Assembly (NCBI RefSeq): GCF_000717715.1
Contig: NZ_JOAI01000020.1
Span: 62,001-126,000, forward strand
Direction: 5' to 3'
Source of the DNA: Streptomyces sp. NRRL B-24484
GTDB lineage: Bacteria > Actinomycetota > Actinomycetes > Streptomycetales > Streptomycetaceae
DNA length: 64,000 bases
This document shows, piece by piece, positions 45,575 through 54,828 of this stretch (the stretch's first letter is position 1; every line of letters starts with the position of its first letter). The translations under genes and the position numbers were made by a program. The notes below the pieces were generated by a model. That model searched no databases. It was not told the DNA's origin and saw only the letters and a list, made by a program, of their open reading frames with translations.

Positions 45575-47260
45575 GTGATCCACCGCTTCGAGGTCGACGG
45601 CGTACCGGCCCTGCACGCCCCGCGGCCCGGCCGCACCACCGCAGGCCTGGTCTTCCGGGTCGGCAGCGCCGACGAGACCCTGGCCCGCTCCGGCATCACC
45701 CACCTCGTCGAACACCTCGCCCTGCACCGCAGCGGCGTCCAGGTGCACCGCTTCAACGGCGCCACCGGGCAGCTGCACACGCACTTCCTGCTGGAGGGCG
45801 ACGACCACGAGATCCGGGCCTTCCTGCAGAGCGTCTGCGAGTCGCTGACCGCCCTGCCGGTGGACCGCCTGGAGACCGAGAAGGCGATCCTGCGCACCGA
45901 GGAGGCAGGCCGCGGCACCGGCGCCGCCGAGGCGACCGGTCTCTGGCGGTACGGCGCCCAGGGCCACGGCCTGGTCAGCTACCCCGAGTGGGGCGTGCCC
46001 GGCGTCGATCCGCAGACCGTCCAGCACTGGGCCGACACCTGGTTCACCCGCGACAACGCCGCACTGTGGATCGCCGGCGAACGCGTCCCGGACGGCCTGC
46101 AGCTGCCGCTGCACCCCGGACGCCGGATGCCCCCGCCGCAGCCGACCTCCGCGCTGCCGGTGACCCCCGCGTACTTCGCCGCCGGACAGCGGCAGGTCCT
46201 GTTCGAGACCCTGCTGCCCCGGACCGCCGCCGCCGACCTCTACACCGCCTGCCTGGACCGCGAGTTGTTCCAGGACCTGCGGCAGGACGGCGGCCTCTCC
46301 TACACCGCGGGCGCCGACCACGCGGACCGCGGCGACGGCGTCCTCACCGTCACCGCCCTCGCCGACGCCCTGCCCGAGGAGCAGGACGCCGTGCTCGGCG
46401 GCTTCGTCGACGTGCTGGCCAGGCTCGCCGTGGCCGGCGTCGACCCGGACACCCTCGACGCCCTGCGCCGCCGCGCCGACGCCGCGCACACCGCCCCCGA
46501 CGCGGACCCCGCCCGCCTGCCCGGCTGCGCCGCCGACCTGCTGCTCGACCTGCCCGTCCGCACCCGCGACGAGCTCCGCGCCGAACTCGCCGCCGTCACC
46601 GCCGAGGACGTCCGGACGACCGCTCAGCAGGCGCTCGGCAGCGGCCTGTTGCGGGTGCCCGCCGGACGCCGCGCCGACTGGGCCGGCTACACGGCGGCGC
46701 CACTCCACTCCACCGCCGCAGTCGAGGGCAGCCGCCACCGCTCCCGCGAGCCCGGCGGACCCGACCTCGTGATCGGCCGGGCCGGCGTCAGCCTCGTCCG
46801 GGAGGGCGAGGCCGCGACCGTCCGCTACGACGCCTGCGCCGCCTTCCTCGCGTGGCCGGACGGCGGGCGGCGGCTGATCGGGGCCGACGGCATCTGCGTG
46901 GAGATCGAACCCGCCTGCTTCGCCGTCGACGCCCACGCGCTCGCCTCCATCGATGCCGCGGTGCCGCACCAGGCGTACGTCCGGATGCCGCCGCGGACGG
47001 CGCCCGCCCGGCCGTCCAGGCCCGGGCCCGCCGCGGCACCGGCCGCCGCCGTCCGCTCGTCGCCGGCGCAGCTCGCCGTGAACATGGTGCTGATGCTGGT
47101 CGCCGGACTCTTCCTGCTGTTCGCCCTCGGCGGGGCCCTCGGGGCGGACGACGAGTCCCGGGGCGACCCGGTGTACTGGGGCGTGCTGGTGGTGGCCGCG
47201 GGCATCGCGGCGGCGCTGCTGCGCAGTGTGTGGCGGCGGAGCCGGCCGCGGCGGACCTGA
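45575..47260 (+). CDS. M16-like peptidase with C-terminal domain and two membrane helices
   Basis: This 561-residue protein starts at GTG 45575, 3 bp after the previous stop. The inverted zinc motif H43-LV-E46-H47 (THLVEHLAL) is intact; Glu109 or Glu110 in ILRTEE could be the third ligand. A second M16-like half follows (FETLLPRTAAADLYTAC..., LRQDGGLSYTAGADHAD). Residues about 405-465 resemble a small PH-like domain (LVIGRAGVSLVREGEAATVRYD). Two membrane helices (VNMVLMLVAGLFLLFAL; VYWGVLVVAAGIAAALL) end the protein. Unusually for M16 peptidases, it is thus membrane-anchored by its C-terminus, with the peptidase predicted cytoplasmic. Substrate unknown. Confidence 0.8.
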   Translation: MIHRFEVDGVPALHAPRPGRTTAGLVFRVGSADETLARSGITHLVEHLALHRSGVQVHRFNGATGQLHTHFLLEGDDHEIRAFLQSVCESLTALPVDRLETEKAILRTEEAGRGTGAAEATGLWRYGAQGHGLVSYPEWGVPGVDPQTVQHWADTWFTRDNAALWIAGERVPDGLQLPLHPGRRMPPPQPTSALPVTPAYFAAGQRQVLFETLLPRTAAADLYTACLDRELFQDLRQDGGLSYTAGADHADRGDGVLTVTALADALPEEQDAVLGGFVDVLARLAVAGVDPDTLDALRRRADAAHTAPDADPARLPGCAADLLLDLPVRTRDELRAELAAVTAEDVRTTAQQALGSGLLRVPAGRRADWAGYTAAPLHSTAAVEGSRHRSREPGGPDLVIGRAGVSLVREGEAATVRYDACAAFLAWPDGGRRLIGADGICVEIEPACFAVDAHALASIDAAVPHQAYVRMPPRTAPARPSRPGPAAAPAAAVRSSPAQLAVNMVLMLVAGLFLLFALGGALGADDESRGDPVYWGVLVVAAGIAAALLRSVWRRSRPRRT

Positions 47261-47553
47261 GGCCGGGCGCCGCCGCGGGGTGCCGGCGGCGGAGGGTGCC
47301 GGCGGCCGTAGGGGTTGCCGGCGGGCGGGCCCGGTGCTGCCGGCAGGCGGGCCTGGCATGCTGCAGGGCTTGGTGCGGCTGTCTCGTGCCAGGTGTGGGG
47401 TGCAGGTGTGGGGTGCCCGGTGTGGGCTGCCCGGATGGGCGACCGCTGTCGGGAGGCCTTGCCGGGCGGGCGCTGAAACGGATTAGGGGAGCACCCCCGG
47501 GACCGTGTAAAGTGGTGCGTGTCGCCGGGGGAGATCACCGGGGGCCGCAGCAA
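47261..47553 (+). other. Repetitive intergenic DNA with tRNA promoter
   Basis: G-rich short repeats (GCCGGCGG-type, then GTGTGGG(G/C)TG-type) fill 47270-47440. A -10-like TAAAGT (47508-47513) with TTAGGG 19 bp upstream precedes the third tRNA-Ala. No gene is seen. Confidence 0.45.
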
Positions 47554-47626
<73 letters not shown>

Positions 47627-47634
47627 CAGTAGGT

Positions 47635-47665
47635 GAAGGGCCGTTTCCTGAGGGAACGGCCCTTC
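47635..47665 (+). terminator. Hairpin terminator after tRNA-Ala copy 3
   Basis: GAAGGGCCGTT (47635-47645) pairs with AACGGCCCTTC (47655-47665) around a 9-nt loop. Confidence 0.75.
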
Positions 47666-47717
47666 GTCGTTCCCCGGCAGGTGCGGACGTCTTCACCCGT
47701 CCACCCTCCCGGCCCGC

Positions 47718-47723
47718 TACGGT
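47718..47723 (+). promoter_or_regulatory. -10 box of a leaderless transcript
   Basis: TACGGT ends 6 nt before ATG 47730, without a ribosome-binding site. Confidence 0.5.
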
Positions 47724-47729
47724 CGAGGC

Positions 47730-49034
47730 ATGGCCGACCTGGTGCGCAAGCGGAACGAAGAGCTCGCCCGGATACTCCACCAACTCGGGTGGAGCCCCGA
47801 GCGGCTCGCCCGCGAGGTGAACGCCGTCCTGCCCGCCGGCCTGGCGATCAGTGCCACCGCACCGTACAAGTGGCGCGACCGCGGCATGGTGCCGCGCGCC
47901 CCGCACGACCAGACCGTCTGCGAGGTGCTCGGCCGCGCCGTCGGCATCGCCGTCACCTACGAACAGCTCTGGGGCCGCATGGGCAGCGGCCGCGGTGCCA
48001 AGATCCTCTCGCCGCGCCTGCTCACCGACCCGTGGACGGCCGACACCGCGCAGACCGCCCTCCGGGAGGCCGGGGCCGACGCCGCGCCCGTCCGGCTGAC
48101 CGACCTCTTCCGCGGCGACGAGCTGGAACAGGCCGCCCGGCACTGGGCCTCCCCGCCGCCGGAGGTCACCGGCGGCGCCGGGGCCCTGCGCATCGCCCCC
48201 GAACAGCTCGCCGACCTCCGGCTCTCCTACGAGAGCAAACGGCGCCTCGAACGCGCCTACGGCGGCGGTCTCATCCGTGACCTCGCCAAGGCCGAACTCG
48301 CCATGGTCGGCAAGCTCCTGGAACTGGGCGCCTACGACGAGAAACTCGGCCGCGAACTCTACGGCGCCGCCGGACGGCTCGCCCGGCTCGTCGGCTGGGC
48401 CGACTACGACATGGGCAACGACGCCGCGGCACAACGCGCCTTCGTCGCCGCCCTGCGCGCCGCACACGTCTCCGGGGACCCGCGGCTCGGCGTGGGCGTG
48501 GTCGGCTGCCTGGCCGTGCAGGCGACGTACAACTCCGGCGGGCGCGGGCTGGACGCCGTGGCGATGCTCTCCACCGCGCTGCGCGCCGCGGACGAGGTGC
48601 TGACCCCCCGTGAACGGGCGCTGCAGCTCGGCCGGATCGCCCGCGCCCACGGCCGGAAGGGCGAGCAGATCAGTGCCGAGGCCGTGGCCGAGCGGGCCTT
48701 CCAGGCGCTGGAGGGGGTGGACGACCACGCGCACGAGCGGGCCGACCTCGCCGGCATGGTGGGGGAGATGCACCTCTTCCTCGGTGACTTCGAACGGGCC
48801 CAGCGGATGCTCGGCGAGGCGGTCGCCGCGCTGACCGCGGAGCGGGCCCGGACCAGGGCCCTGCTGATGGTCCGGCTCGCGGAGGCGTACCGGCGGACCG
48901 GTGAGCGCGAGGAGGCCGCCCGGATCGCCGACGAGGCGCGGCTGCTCGCCTCCGGCATGCAGTCCGCCCGGGTGGCGCGGGCCCTGCGTGCCTTCGACGC
49001 GGCCGTGCGGGAGGAGGTGCCGCTCGCGGGGTGA
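47730..49034 (+). CDS. Streptomyces-type HTH plus TPR regulatory protein
   Basis: This 434-residue protein starts at ATG 47730 on a probably leaderless mRNA. The N-terminal ~75 residues look like a helix-turn-helix domain (LGWSPERLAREVNAV, SATAPYKWRDRGMVP). Residues about 170-425 are tetratricopeptide-like pairs (DMGNDAAAQRAFVAALRAA, LFLGDFERAQRMLGEAVAAL, YRRTGEREEAARIADEARLL). This layout is frequent in Streptomyces regulators such as NsdA-like proteins. The target is unknown. Confidence 0.82.
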   Translation: MADLVRKRNEELARILHQLGWSPERLAREVNAVLPAGLAISATAPYKWRDRGMVPRAPHDQTVCEVLGRAVGIAVTYEQLWGRMGSGRGAKILSPRLLTDPWTADTAQTALREAGADAAPVRLTDLFRGDELEQAARHWASPPPEVTGGAGALRIAPEQLADLRLSYESKRRLERAYGGGLIRDLAKAELAMVGKLLELGAYDEKLGRELYGAAGRLARLVGWADYDMGNDAAAQRAFVAALRAAHVSGDPRLGVGVVGCLAVQATYNSGGRGLDAVAMLSTALRAADEVLTPRERALQLGRIARAHGRKGEQISAEAVAERAFQALEGVDDHAHERADLAGMVGEMHLFLGDFERAQRMLGEAVAALTAERARTRALLMVRLAEAYRRTGEREEAARIADEARLLASGMQSARVARALRAFDAAVREEVPLAG

Positions 49035-49063
49035 ACGGGCGGCGCTGCGGGCGGCGCGTCCCC

Positions 49064-49117
49064 TCGTCGCGCTCGTCGTGTTCGTCGCGCTCGTCATGGT
49101 CGGCGCGCTCGTTGTGG
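49064..49117. repeat. Three tandem 18-bp repeats
   Basis: Units begin at 49064, 49082 and 49100 with TCGTCGCGCTCGTC or close variants. A partial fourth begins at 49118. In one frame the array encodes a Val/Leu/Ala-rich, membrane-helix-like stretch. Confidence 0.6.
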
Positions 49118-49221
49118 TCGGCGCTGTGCGTGGTGCGTCCGGGCTCCTCGGCCGGCCCGGCCGGTGGCCCGCCGGCGGAATGCGCGGCGGAATGCACGGC
49201 GGGGCGTACGGGCCGTTGCGG

Positions 49222-49227
49222 TACCCT
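49222..49227 (+). promoter_or_regulatory. -10 box of the leuS leader transcript
   Basis: TACCCT ends 6 nt before the ATG of the leader peptide, so the leader peptide itself is probably read from a leaderless mRNA. Confidence 0.55.
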
Positions 49228-49233
49228 GACCCC

Positions 49234-49272
49234 ATGCGAACCGTGCGCCTGCTCCTTAGCCGGCCGCGCTGA
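49234..49272 (+). CDS. Leu-rich leader peptide upstream of leuS
   Basis: A 12-codon frame encodes M-R-T-V-R-L-L-L-S-R-P-R and stops at 49272. The three consecutive Leu codons are CTG, CTC and CTT; CTT is rare in this GC-rich genome. It lies 129 bp before leuS and is followed by alternative hairpins and a T-tailed terminator, the layout of classical amino acid attenuators. A longer open frame runs through from upstream, so translation from this ATG needs proof. Confidence 0.6.
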   Translation: MRTVRLLLSRPR

Positions 49273-49277
49273 CCAGG

Positions 49278-49329
49278 ACCGGCCCGGGGCCGGAGTCGGC
49301 GTGGCGACCCCTCCTGCGAGGGGTTTTTT
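49278..49329 (+). terminator. Candidate transcription attenuator of leuS
   Basis: CCGGCC-CGG-GGCCGG (49279-49293) forms one hairpin. ACCCCTC-CTGC-GAGGGGT followed by a T-tract (49307-49329) forms an intrinsic terminator. GAGTCG (about 49294-49299) can pair with CGACCC (49305-49310), which would compete with the terminator's left arm. Confidence 0.6.
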
Positions 49330-49401
49330 GCTTTTCGAGTACGTGCTGTTCCGAGTGTGTGCCGCTGGTTCGCCACTGATGACGACGGAGCCCGAAGGAC
49401 C

Positions 49402-52287
49402 ATGAGCGAGACGACGACCCCTGCTTCCGGCGCGGCCGAGGCCGCTTCCGAGCCCTTCCGCTACGGTGCCGCGCTGGCGGCCGAGATCGAGTCCCGCTGG
49501 CAGGACCTGTGGGAGAAGGAGGGGACGTTCAACGCCCCCAACCCGGTCGGTCCGCTGGCCGAGGGAGCGGGCGGCGACGTCGCCGCGAAGCCGCACAGCT
49601 TCATCATGGACATGTTCCCGTACCCGTCCGGTGCCGGCCTGCACGTCGGTCACCCGCTGGGCTACATCGCCACCGACGTGTACGCCCGCTACCAGCGGAT
49701 GACCGGCCACAACGTGCTGCACACCCTGGGCTACGACGCGTTCGGCCTGCCCGCCGAGCAGCACGCCGTCGCCACCGGCCAGCACCCCCGGATCACCACC
49801 GAGGCGGCCATCGCCAACATGCGGCGCCAGCTGCGCCGGCTGGGCCTGGGCCACGACTCGCGGCGCTCCATCGCCACGATCGACCCGGACTACTACCGCT
49901 GGACGCAGTGGATCTTCCTGCAGATCTTCAACTCCTGGTACGACGAGGCGGCCGGCAAGGCCCGCCCGATCGCCGAGCTGGTCGCGCAGTTCGAGTCCGG
50001 CGAGCGCGAGGTGCCGGGCGGCCGCGCCTGGTCCGAGCTGTCCGCCGTCGAGCGCGACGAGGTGCTGGGCGAGTACCGGCTGGCCTACGCCAAGGAGGTG
50101 CCGGTCAACTGGTGCCCGGGCCTGGGCACCGTGCTGGCCAACGAGGAGGTCACCGCGGACGGCCGCTCCGAGCGCGGCAACTTCCCGGTGTTCAAGTCCA
50201 AGCTGCGCCAGTGGATGATGCGGATCACCGCGTACTCCGACCGTCTGATCGCCGACCTGGACATGCTGGACTGGCCCGAGGCGATCAAGCTGCAGCAGCG
50301 AAACTGGATCGGCCGCTCCGAGGGCGCCCGGGTCGACTTCGCCGCGCCCGGCGGCGAGGCGATCACCGTCTTCACCACGCGTCCGGACACCCTGTTCGGT
50401 GCCACCTACATGGTGCTGGCGCCCGAGCACGCCCTGGTCGACACGATCGTGCCCGCCGCCTGGCCCGCGGGCGTGGCCGACGACTGGACCGGCGGCCACG
50501 CCAGCCCGGCCGAGGCCGTCGCGGCCTACCGCGCCGAGGCCGCCGCCAAGTCCGACGTCGAGCGCCAGGTCGACGCCAAGATCAAGACCGGTGTGTTCAC
50601 CGGCGCCTACGCGACCAACCCGGTCAGCGGCGAGCAGGTCCCGGTCTTCATCGCCGACTACGTGCTGATGGGCTACGGGACCGGCGCGATCATGGCCGTC
50701 CCGGCCCACGACCACCGCGACTTCGCCTTCGCCCGCGCCTTCGGCCTGCCGATGCGCTGCGTGGTCGAGCCCACCGACGGCCGCGGCGAGGACCCGCACA
50801 CCTGGGACGACGCCTTCGACACCTACGACTCGGTGATCGTCAACTCGGCCCACGACGACCTGTCGCTGAACGGCCTGAGCGTCGTCGACGCCAAGACCGC
50901 CGTCACCGGCTGGCTGACCGGTCGCGGCATCGGCGAGGGCACCGTCAACTACCGTCTGCGCGACTGGCTGTTCAGCCGCCAGCGGTACTGGGGCGAGCCC
51001 TTCCCGATCGTCTACGACGAGGACGGCGCCATGCACGCGCTGCCCGAGTCGATGCTGCCGGTCGAGGTGCCCGAGGTCGAGGACTACTCGCCGCACACCT
51101 ACGACCCGGACGACGCCGCCTCCACCCCGAAGACCCCGCTGTCCCGCAACGAGGCCTGGGTCGAGGTCGAGCTGGACCTGGGCGACGGCCCGAAGAAGTA
51201 CCGCCGCGAGACCAACACCATGCCCAACTGGGCGGGCTCCTGCTGGTACGAGCTGCGCTACATCGACCCGGTCAACGCCGCGAAGGTCGTCGACCCGGCC
51301 AACGAGGCCTACTGGATGGGCCCCACCGCCGACAAGCCGGCCGGCGGCGTCGACCTGTACGTCGGCGGTGCCGAGCACGCGGTGCTGCACCTGCTGTACG
51401 CGCGCTTCTGGCACAAGGTGCTGTTCGACCTGGGCCACGTGTCCTCCGTCGAGCCGTTCCACAAGCTGTTCAACCAGGGCATGATCACCGCCGACGTCTA
51501 CCGCGACGCGCGGGGCTTCCCGGTGCCCGCCGCCGAGGTCGAGGAGCGCGACGGCGCGTACTTCTGGGAGGGCGAGCCGGTCAAGCGCGAGGCCGGCAAG
51601 ATGGGCAAGTCCCTGAAGAACGCCGTCGCCCCCGACGAGATCGCCGACGAGTACGGTGCGGACACCCTGCGCCTGTACGAGATGTCGATGGGCCCGCTGG
51701 ACGTGTCCCGCCCGTGGGACACCCGCGCGGTCGTCGGGTCGTACCGCTTCCTGCAGCGGCTGTGGCGCAACGTCGTCTCCGAGACCACCGGCGAACTGGT
51801 CGTCACGGAGGAGGAGGCCGACGAGGCCACCCTGCGCGCCCTGCACAAGGCGATCGACGGCATCCGTGGGGACATGGCCGGCCTGCGCTTCAACACGGCC
51901 GTGGCCAAGGCGATCGAGCTGAACAACTTCCTGGTCAAGCGGGGCTCCACCCCGCGCAGCGTGGCCGAGCAGATCGTGCTGATGGTCGCCCCGCTGGCGC
52001 CGCACATCGCCGAGGAGCTGTGGCAGCGCCTGGGCCACCGCGAGTCGCTGGCCTTCGCCGACTACCCGGTCGCCGACCCGGCCTACGTCGTCGACGAGAC
52101 CGTCACCTGCGTCGTCCAGATCAAGGGCAAGGTCAAGGCCCGCCTGGAGGTCGCACCGAGCATCAGCGACGCCGAGCTGGAGGCGCTGGCGCTGGCCGAC
52201 CCGGCCGTGGTGGCCGCGCTGGGCGACGCCCAGGTGCGCAAGGTCATCGCGCGTGCGCCGAAGCTGGTGAACATCGTCACCGGCTGA
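49402..52287 (+). CDS. leuS: Leucyl-tRNA synthetase
   Basis: This 961-residue class I synthetase starts at ATG 49402 after GAAGGA (49394-49399). The HIGH motif appears as LHVGHPLGY and the KMSKS motif as KMGKSLKN. The editing domain contains [19 protein letters not shown]. It charges tRNA-Leu and edits mischarged products. Its expression is probably controlled by the Leu leader peptide and terminator upstream. A strong hairpin follows. Confidence 0.98.
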   Translation: MSETTTPASGAAEAASEPFRYGAALAAEIESRWQDLWEKEGTFNAPNPVGPLAEGAGGDVAAKPHSFIMDMFPYPSGAGLHVGHPLGYIATDVYARYQRMTGHNVLHTLGYDAFGLPAEQHAVATGQHPRITTEAAIANMRRQLRRLGLGHDSRRSIATIDPDYYRWTQWIFLQIFNSWYDEAAGKARPIAELVAQFESGEREVPGGRAWSELSAVERDEVLGEYRLAYAKEVPVNWCPGLGTVLANEEVTADGRSERGNFPVFKSKLRQWMMRITAYSDRLIADLDMLDWPEAIKLQQRNWIGRSEGARVDFAAPGGEAITVFTTRPDTLFGATYMVLAPEHALVDTIVPAAWPAGVADDWTGGHASPAEAVAAYRAEAAAKSDVERQVDAKIKTGVFTGAYATNPVSGEQVPVFIADYVLMGYGTGAIMAVPAHDHRDFAFARAFGLPMRCVVEPTDGRGEDPHTWDDAFDTYDSVIVNSAHDDLSLNGLSVVDAKTAVTGWLTGRGIGEGTVNYRLRDWLFSRQRYWGEPFPIVYDEDGAMHALPESMLPVEVPEVEDYSPHTYDPDDAASTPKTPLSRNEAWVEVELDLGDGPKKYRRETNTMPNWAGSCWYELRYIDPVNAAKVVDPANEAYWMGPTADKPAGGVDLYVGGAEHAVLHLLYARFWHKVLFDLGHVSSVEPFHKLFNQGMITADVYRDARGFPVPAAEVEERDGAYFWEGEPVKREAGKMGKSLKNAVAPDEIADEYGADTLRLYEMSMGPLDVSRPWDTRAVVGSYRFLQRLWRNVVSETTGELVVTEEEADEATLRALHKAIDGIRGDMAGLRFNTAVAKAIELNNFLVKRGSTPRSVAEQIVLMVAPLAPHIAEELWQRLGHRESLAFADYPVADPAYVVDETVTCVVQIKGKVKARLEVAPSISDAELEALALADPAVVAALGDAQVRKVIARAPKLVNIVTG

Positions 52288-52304
52288 CGCCGACCGACCG
52301 CTCC

Positions 52305-52338
52305 CGGGCCGGGCACCCCACCAGGGGTGCCCGGCCCG
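52305..52338 (+). terminator. Strong hairpin terminator after leuS
   Basis: A perfect 15-bp stem CGGGCCGGGCACCCC/GGGGTGCCCGGCCCG (52305-52319, 52324-52338) with a 4-nt loop. Confidence 0.85.
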
Positions 52339-52386
52339 AGCGTTTCCCGGCGGGCCCGCGGGGGCGGTGGTCGTCGGGACGCGGAT

Positions 52387-52625
52387 CGGGATGCCAGTTG
52401 TTACGCGCACAGGGATGCCCGTAGGCAAGCGTGAAGGCACGTATGGAGGCACGTATGGAGGGATGCGTGGATCGACGTATGGATGCACGTAGACATGGAT
52501 GTCCGGACGGATGCGTGCATCGGCGCGTGCCGGGATGCACGGAGGCACGCCTGTAGGGATGCGGGTCGGGATGCATGCAGGGATGCGGGTCGGGATGCAT
52601 GCAGGGACCGGGGTGGCGGCTTCGA
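52387..52625. repeat. ATGC/ACGT-rich minisatellite between leuS and the WYL regulator
   Basis: The region is made of degenerate 10-12 bp words such as GGATGCACG and GGCACGTATGG. It includes two exact 12-bp units (52435-52446, 52447-52458) and two exact 24-bp units (52556-52579, 52580-52603) built on GGGATGCGGGTCGGGATGCA. The high density of ATG, TATG and GCATGC differs sharply from flanking DNA. No plausible gene is present. Confidence 0.75.
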
Positions 52626-52682
52626 TCGGGCTCGGTGACCGCAGGCAGACGGCGCGGGGTGTGTACCGGGTGCGCCTACGGC

Positions 52683-53651
52683 TCATTCCCCGGCAGTCGG
52701 CGGGACAGCTCCCTGCAGGCGGTCGGCCAGGGCGGCGATGTGCGCCACCAGCTCCGGCGGCTCGTGGACGGTGAACCGGTACCCCAGCAGGGCGAGGTGG
52801 ACTGCCAGCCCGTCCAGTGAGTTGGAGCCCGCGCGCAGGGTGCAGTTCCGTTCGTCGATCGGCTCGACCATCGCGGACGTCGGCGTGGTCTTGGTGACGA
52901 CCTCCTCGGCCGGCGCGTGGACCGTGCAGCGGGCCTGGTAGCGGTACTGACCGACGGCGACCTCCCAGGAGGTCCATCGGCGGATGTCCTGTTCCGGGGG
53001 CTCCCGCGGGACGAACCGCGGCCCGTGCGGCGGGCGCAGCGTGATCCGGTCGACACGGAAGTTCCGCCAGTCGGCCCGGGTCGTGTCCCAGGCCGCCAGG
53101 TACCAGCGGGTGCCGGAGTGCACCAGCCGGTGCGGTTCGGCGTCTCGGTGGCTCTCGCCGCCGTCGTGCGTGCGGTAGTCGAAGCGCAGCCGCTCGTGCG
53201 CCCGGCAGGCGGCGGCGATCGCGGTGAGCACCTCTGCCTGCACCACCGGCCCGTACCCCGGCATGGCCACTGTTGCGTCGGCCAGTGCGTCCACCCGGTG
53301 CCGCAGCCTGGAGGGCATGACCTGCTGCAGTTTCGCCAGGGCCCGCACCGAGGACTCCTCGATGCCGGAGACCGTGCCGCCCGCTGCCGTCCGCAGCCCC
53401 ACGGCGACCGCAACGGCCTCGTCGTCGTCCAGGAGTAGCGGCGGCATCTCCGCCCCCGCACCGAGCCGGTAGCCGCCCGCGGTGCCCGGCGTCGAGTCGA
53501 CGGGGTAGCCCAGTCCCCGCAGCTTGTCGACGTCGCGTCGTACCGTTCGCACGTCGACACCGAGCCGGTCGGCCAGGTCCGCCCCCGACCAGTCGCGGCG
53601 GACCTGGAGCAGGGACAGCAGACGCAACAGGCGGGCGGAGGTCTCCAGCAT
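52683..53651 (-). CDS. WYL-domain transcriptional regulator (DeoR-type HTH)
   Basis: This 322-residue protein is read from ATG 53651, with AGGATGGCGG just upstream. The N-terminal winged helix (about 1-65) contains LADRLGVDVRTVRRDVDKLRGLG. A WYL domain (about 135-215; LRFDYRTHDG, TRWYLAAWD, WRNFRVDRI) and a C-terminal WCX extension follow. Such regulators sense nucleotide or nucleic-acid-like ligands, often in stress or defence settings. No obvious target gene lies beside it; the adjacent minisatellite is on its 3' side. Confidence 0.93.
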   Translation of the reverse strand: MLETSARLLRLLSLLQVRRDWSGADLADRLGVDVRTVRRDVDKLRGLGYPVDSTPGTAGGYRLGAGAEMPPLLLDDDEAVAVAVGLRTAAGGTVSGIEESSVRALAKLQQVMPSRLRHRVDALADATVAMPGYGPVVQAEVLTAIAAACRAHERLRFDYRTHDGGESHRDAEPHRLVHSGTRWYLAAWDTTRADWRNFRVDRITLRPPHGPRFVPREPPEQDIRRWTSWEVAVGQYRYQARCTVHAPAEEVVTKTTPTSAMVEPIDERNCTLRAGSNSLDGLAVHLALLGYRFTVHEPPELVAHIAALADRLQGAVPPTAGE

Positions 53652-53887
53652 GCCGCCATCCTGGCAGCCGATGAGGACAGCTGTGGTCCTCGACGGGACA
53701 TCCGCCACCGGGAACGGCCCCGGAACACCCCGGAGCCGGCCCCTGAGCTCTCCCTGATCTCTCCGGCGGCCTCGGCCTCCAGGGTCCGGCCTGACCCCTT
53801 TGGCGGCTACCGTGGATAGTCCAGGGCGGCCGCGCGGGCCGCGTCCGGCGAGCGGGCTCGGTGGGCACCGCGGAAGGTGGGGTAGGG

Positions 53888-54706
53888 ATGGACGCGATCG
53901 GCGTGGTGATCGCCCTGGTGATGCTGTTCCTGGTGACCGCCGGAGTCATGGCGGTCGTCGGCACGGTCAAGGCTGCCAAGGCCGTCGCTGCCAAGGTGGA
54001 GAAGCACGAGGCCAACGCCCGGCGTGCGGTGGAGAACGCGGCCCTGAGGGCGAAGACCTTCACCAAGCCCGGCTCCCAGGGGCAACTCGCCGCCGTCCGT
54101 CTGTCGCTCCGCACCTCCCTCGACGCGACCCGGCAGGTGCTGGAGTCCGGCCTCACCGAGGACAGCCAGCTCGCCGACTCCCTCCAGCTGCTCAACCGGC
54201 TCGAAGCCCACGCTGCTGAGCTCGACCGAGAGATGCGCATTCTCGAGCGCGAGCCCGACAGCGCCCGGCTGGCCGTGAAGCTGCCCGAGCTGCGCGAACG
54301 CGCCGGCCGGATCACCCACTCCGCTGAGACCATGCGCTGGGCGGCACAGGACCGGATGCGCCGCTTCGCCGACGACGACCTGGCCCGGCTCGGCCGTGAG
54401 TGCGAGAACGAAGCGGGGGCGCTGCGGCACTGGGACCGGGTGGACGGTGCCGGTGGTGCGAGTGGCGGCGACGAGGCCGGCACAGGCGTTCCAGGTACAG
54501 GGGGATCGGCCGGTCGTGGCACCGGTACCCAGTCGGACGGTGCGTCCGCAGCGGCCGGCGGGACGGCGGCCGCCCGGTCCGAGGAGACCCAGCGCAAGGG
54601 CCTCACCGCCGGGAACCGCCTGCGGGCCGAGGACGTGCTCGGACTGGGCGAGCCCCTCAACCGGCTCGCCGACCGGCTGCGCAAGCCGAACACCGGTGGG
54701 GCGTAA
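53888..54706 (+). CDS. One-pass membrane protein with coiled-coil region
   Basis: This 272-residue protein starts at ATG 53888. The N-terminal helix (IGVVIALVMLFLVTAGVMAVV) anchors it. A long charged helical region (about 25-170; KAVAAKVEKHEANARRAVEN, RLEAHAAELDREMRILERE) likely forms coiled coils. A Gly/Thr/Ser linker and a short conserved-looking end (LRAEDVLGLGEPLNRLADRLR) complete it. I do not recognise the family. It resembles LemA- or scaffold-like cytoplasmic-facing proteins in outline only. Confidence 0.7.
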   Translation: MDAIGVVIALVMLFLVTAGVMAVVGTVKAAKAVAAKVEKHEANARRAVENAALRAKTFTKPGSQGQLAAVRLSLRTSLDATRQVLESGLTEDSQLADSLQLLNRLEAHAAELDREMRILEREPDSARLAVKLPELRERAGRITHSAETMRWAAQDRMRRFADDDLARLGRECENEAGALRHWDRVDGAGGASGGDEAGTGVPGTGGSAGRGTGTQSDGASAAAGGTAAARSEETQRKGLTAGNRLRAEDVLGLGEPLNRLADRLRKPNTGGA

Positions 54707-54719
54707 GGCTTCTGCCCGT

Positions 54720-54757
54720 CCGGGCCGGCCCGTCCCGCTCGTCCACGGCCGGCCCGG
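54720..54757 (+). terminator. Hairpin terminator
   Basis: CCGGGCCGGCC (54720-54730) pairs exactly with GGCCGGCCCGG (54747-54757). Confidence 0.65.
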
Positions 54758-54815
54758 TCCCACTGCGCGGCAGTGCTGTCGGTGGCTTGCGCTGTCATCT
54801 GCGCCGGTCGCGGAG

Positions 54816-54821
54816 TAACCT
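54816..54821 (+). promoter_or_regulatory. -10 box of a leaderless degV transcript
   Basis: TAACCT ends 7 nt before ATG 54829, and no ribosome-binding site is present. Confidence 0.5.
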
Positions 54822-54828
54822 CCGGCTC

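Noticed and set aside
52277..52600. Minus-strand frame with repeated HPDPHP peptide
   Set aside because: The peptide repeats only mirror the minisatellite DNA; no ribosome-binding site or homology, and it runs into the leuS terminator.
52435..52603. CRISPR-like repeats in the minisatellite
   Set aside because: Repeats are 12 and 24 bp, contiguous and degenerate, with no unique spacers and no cas genes nearby.
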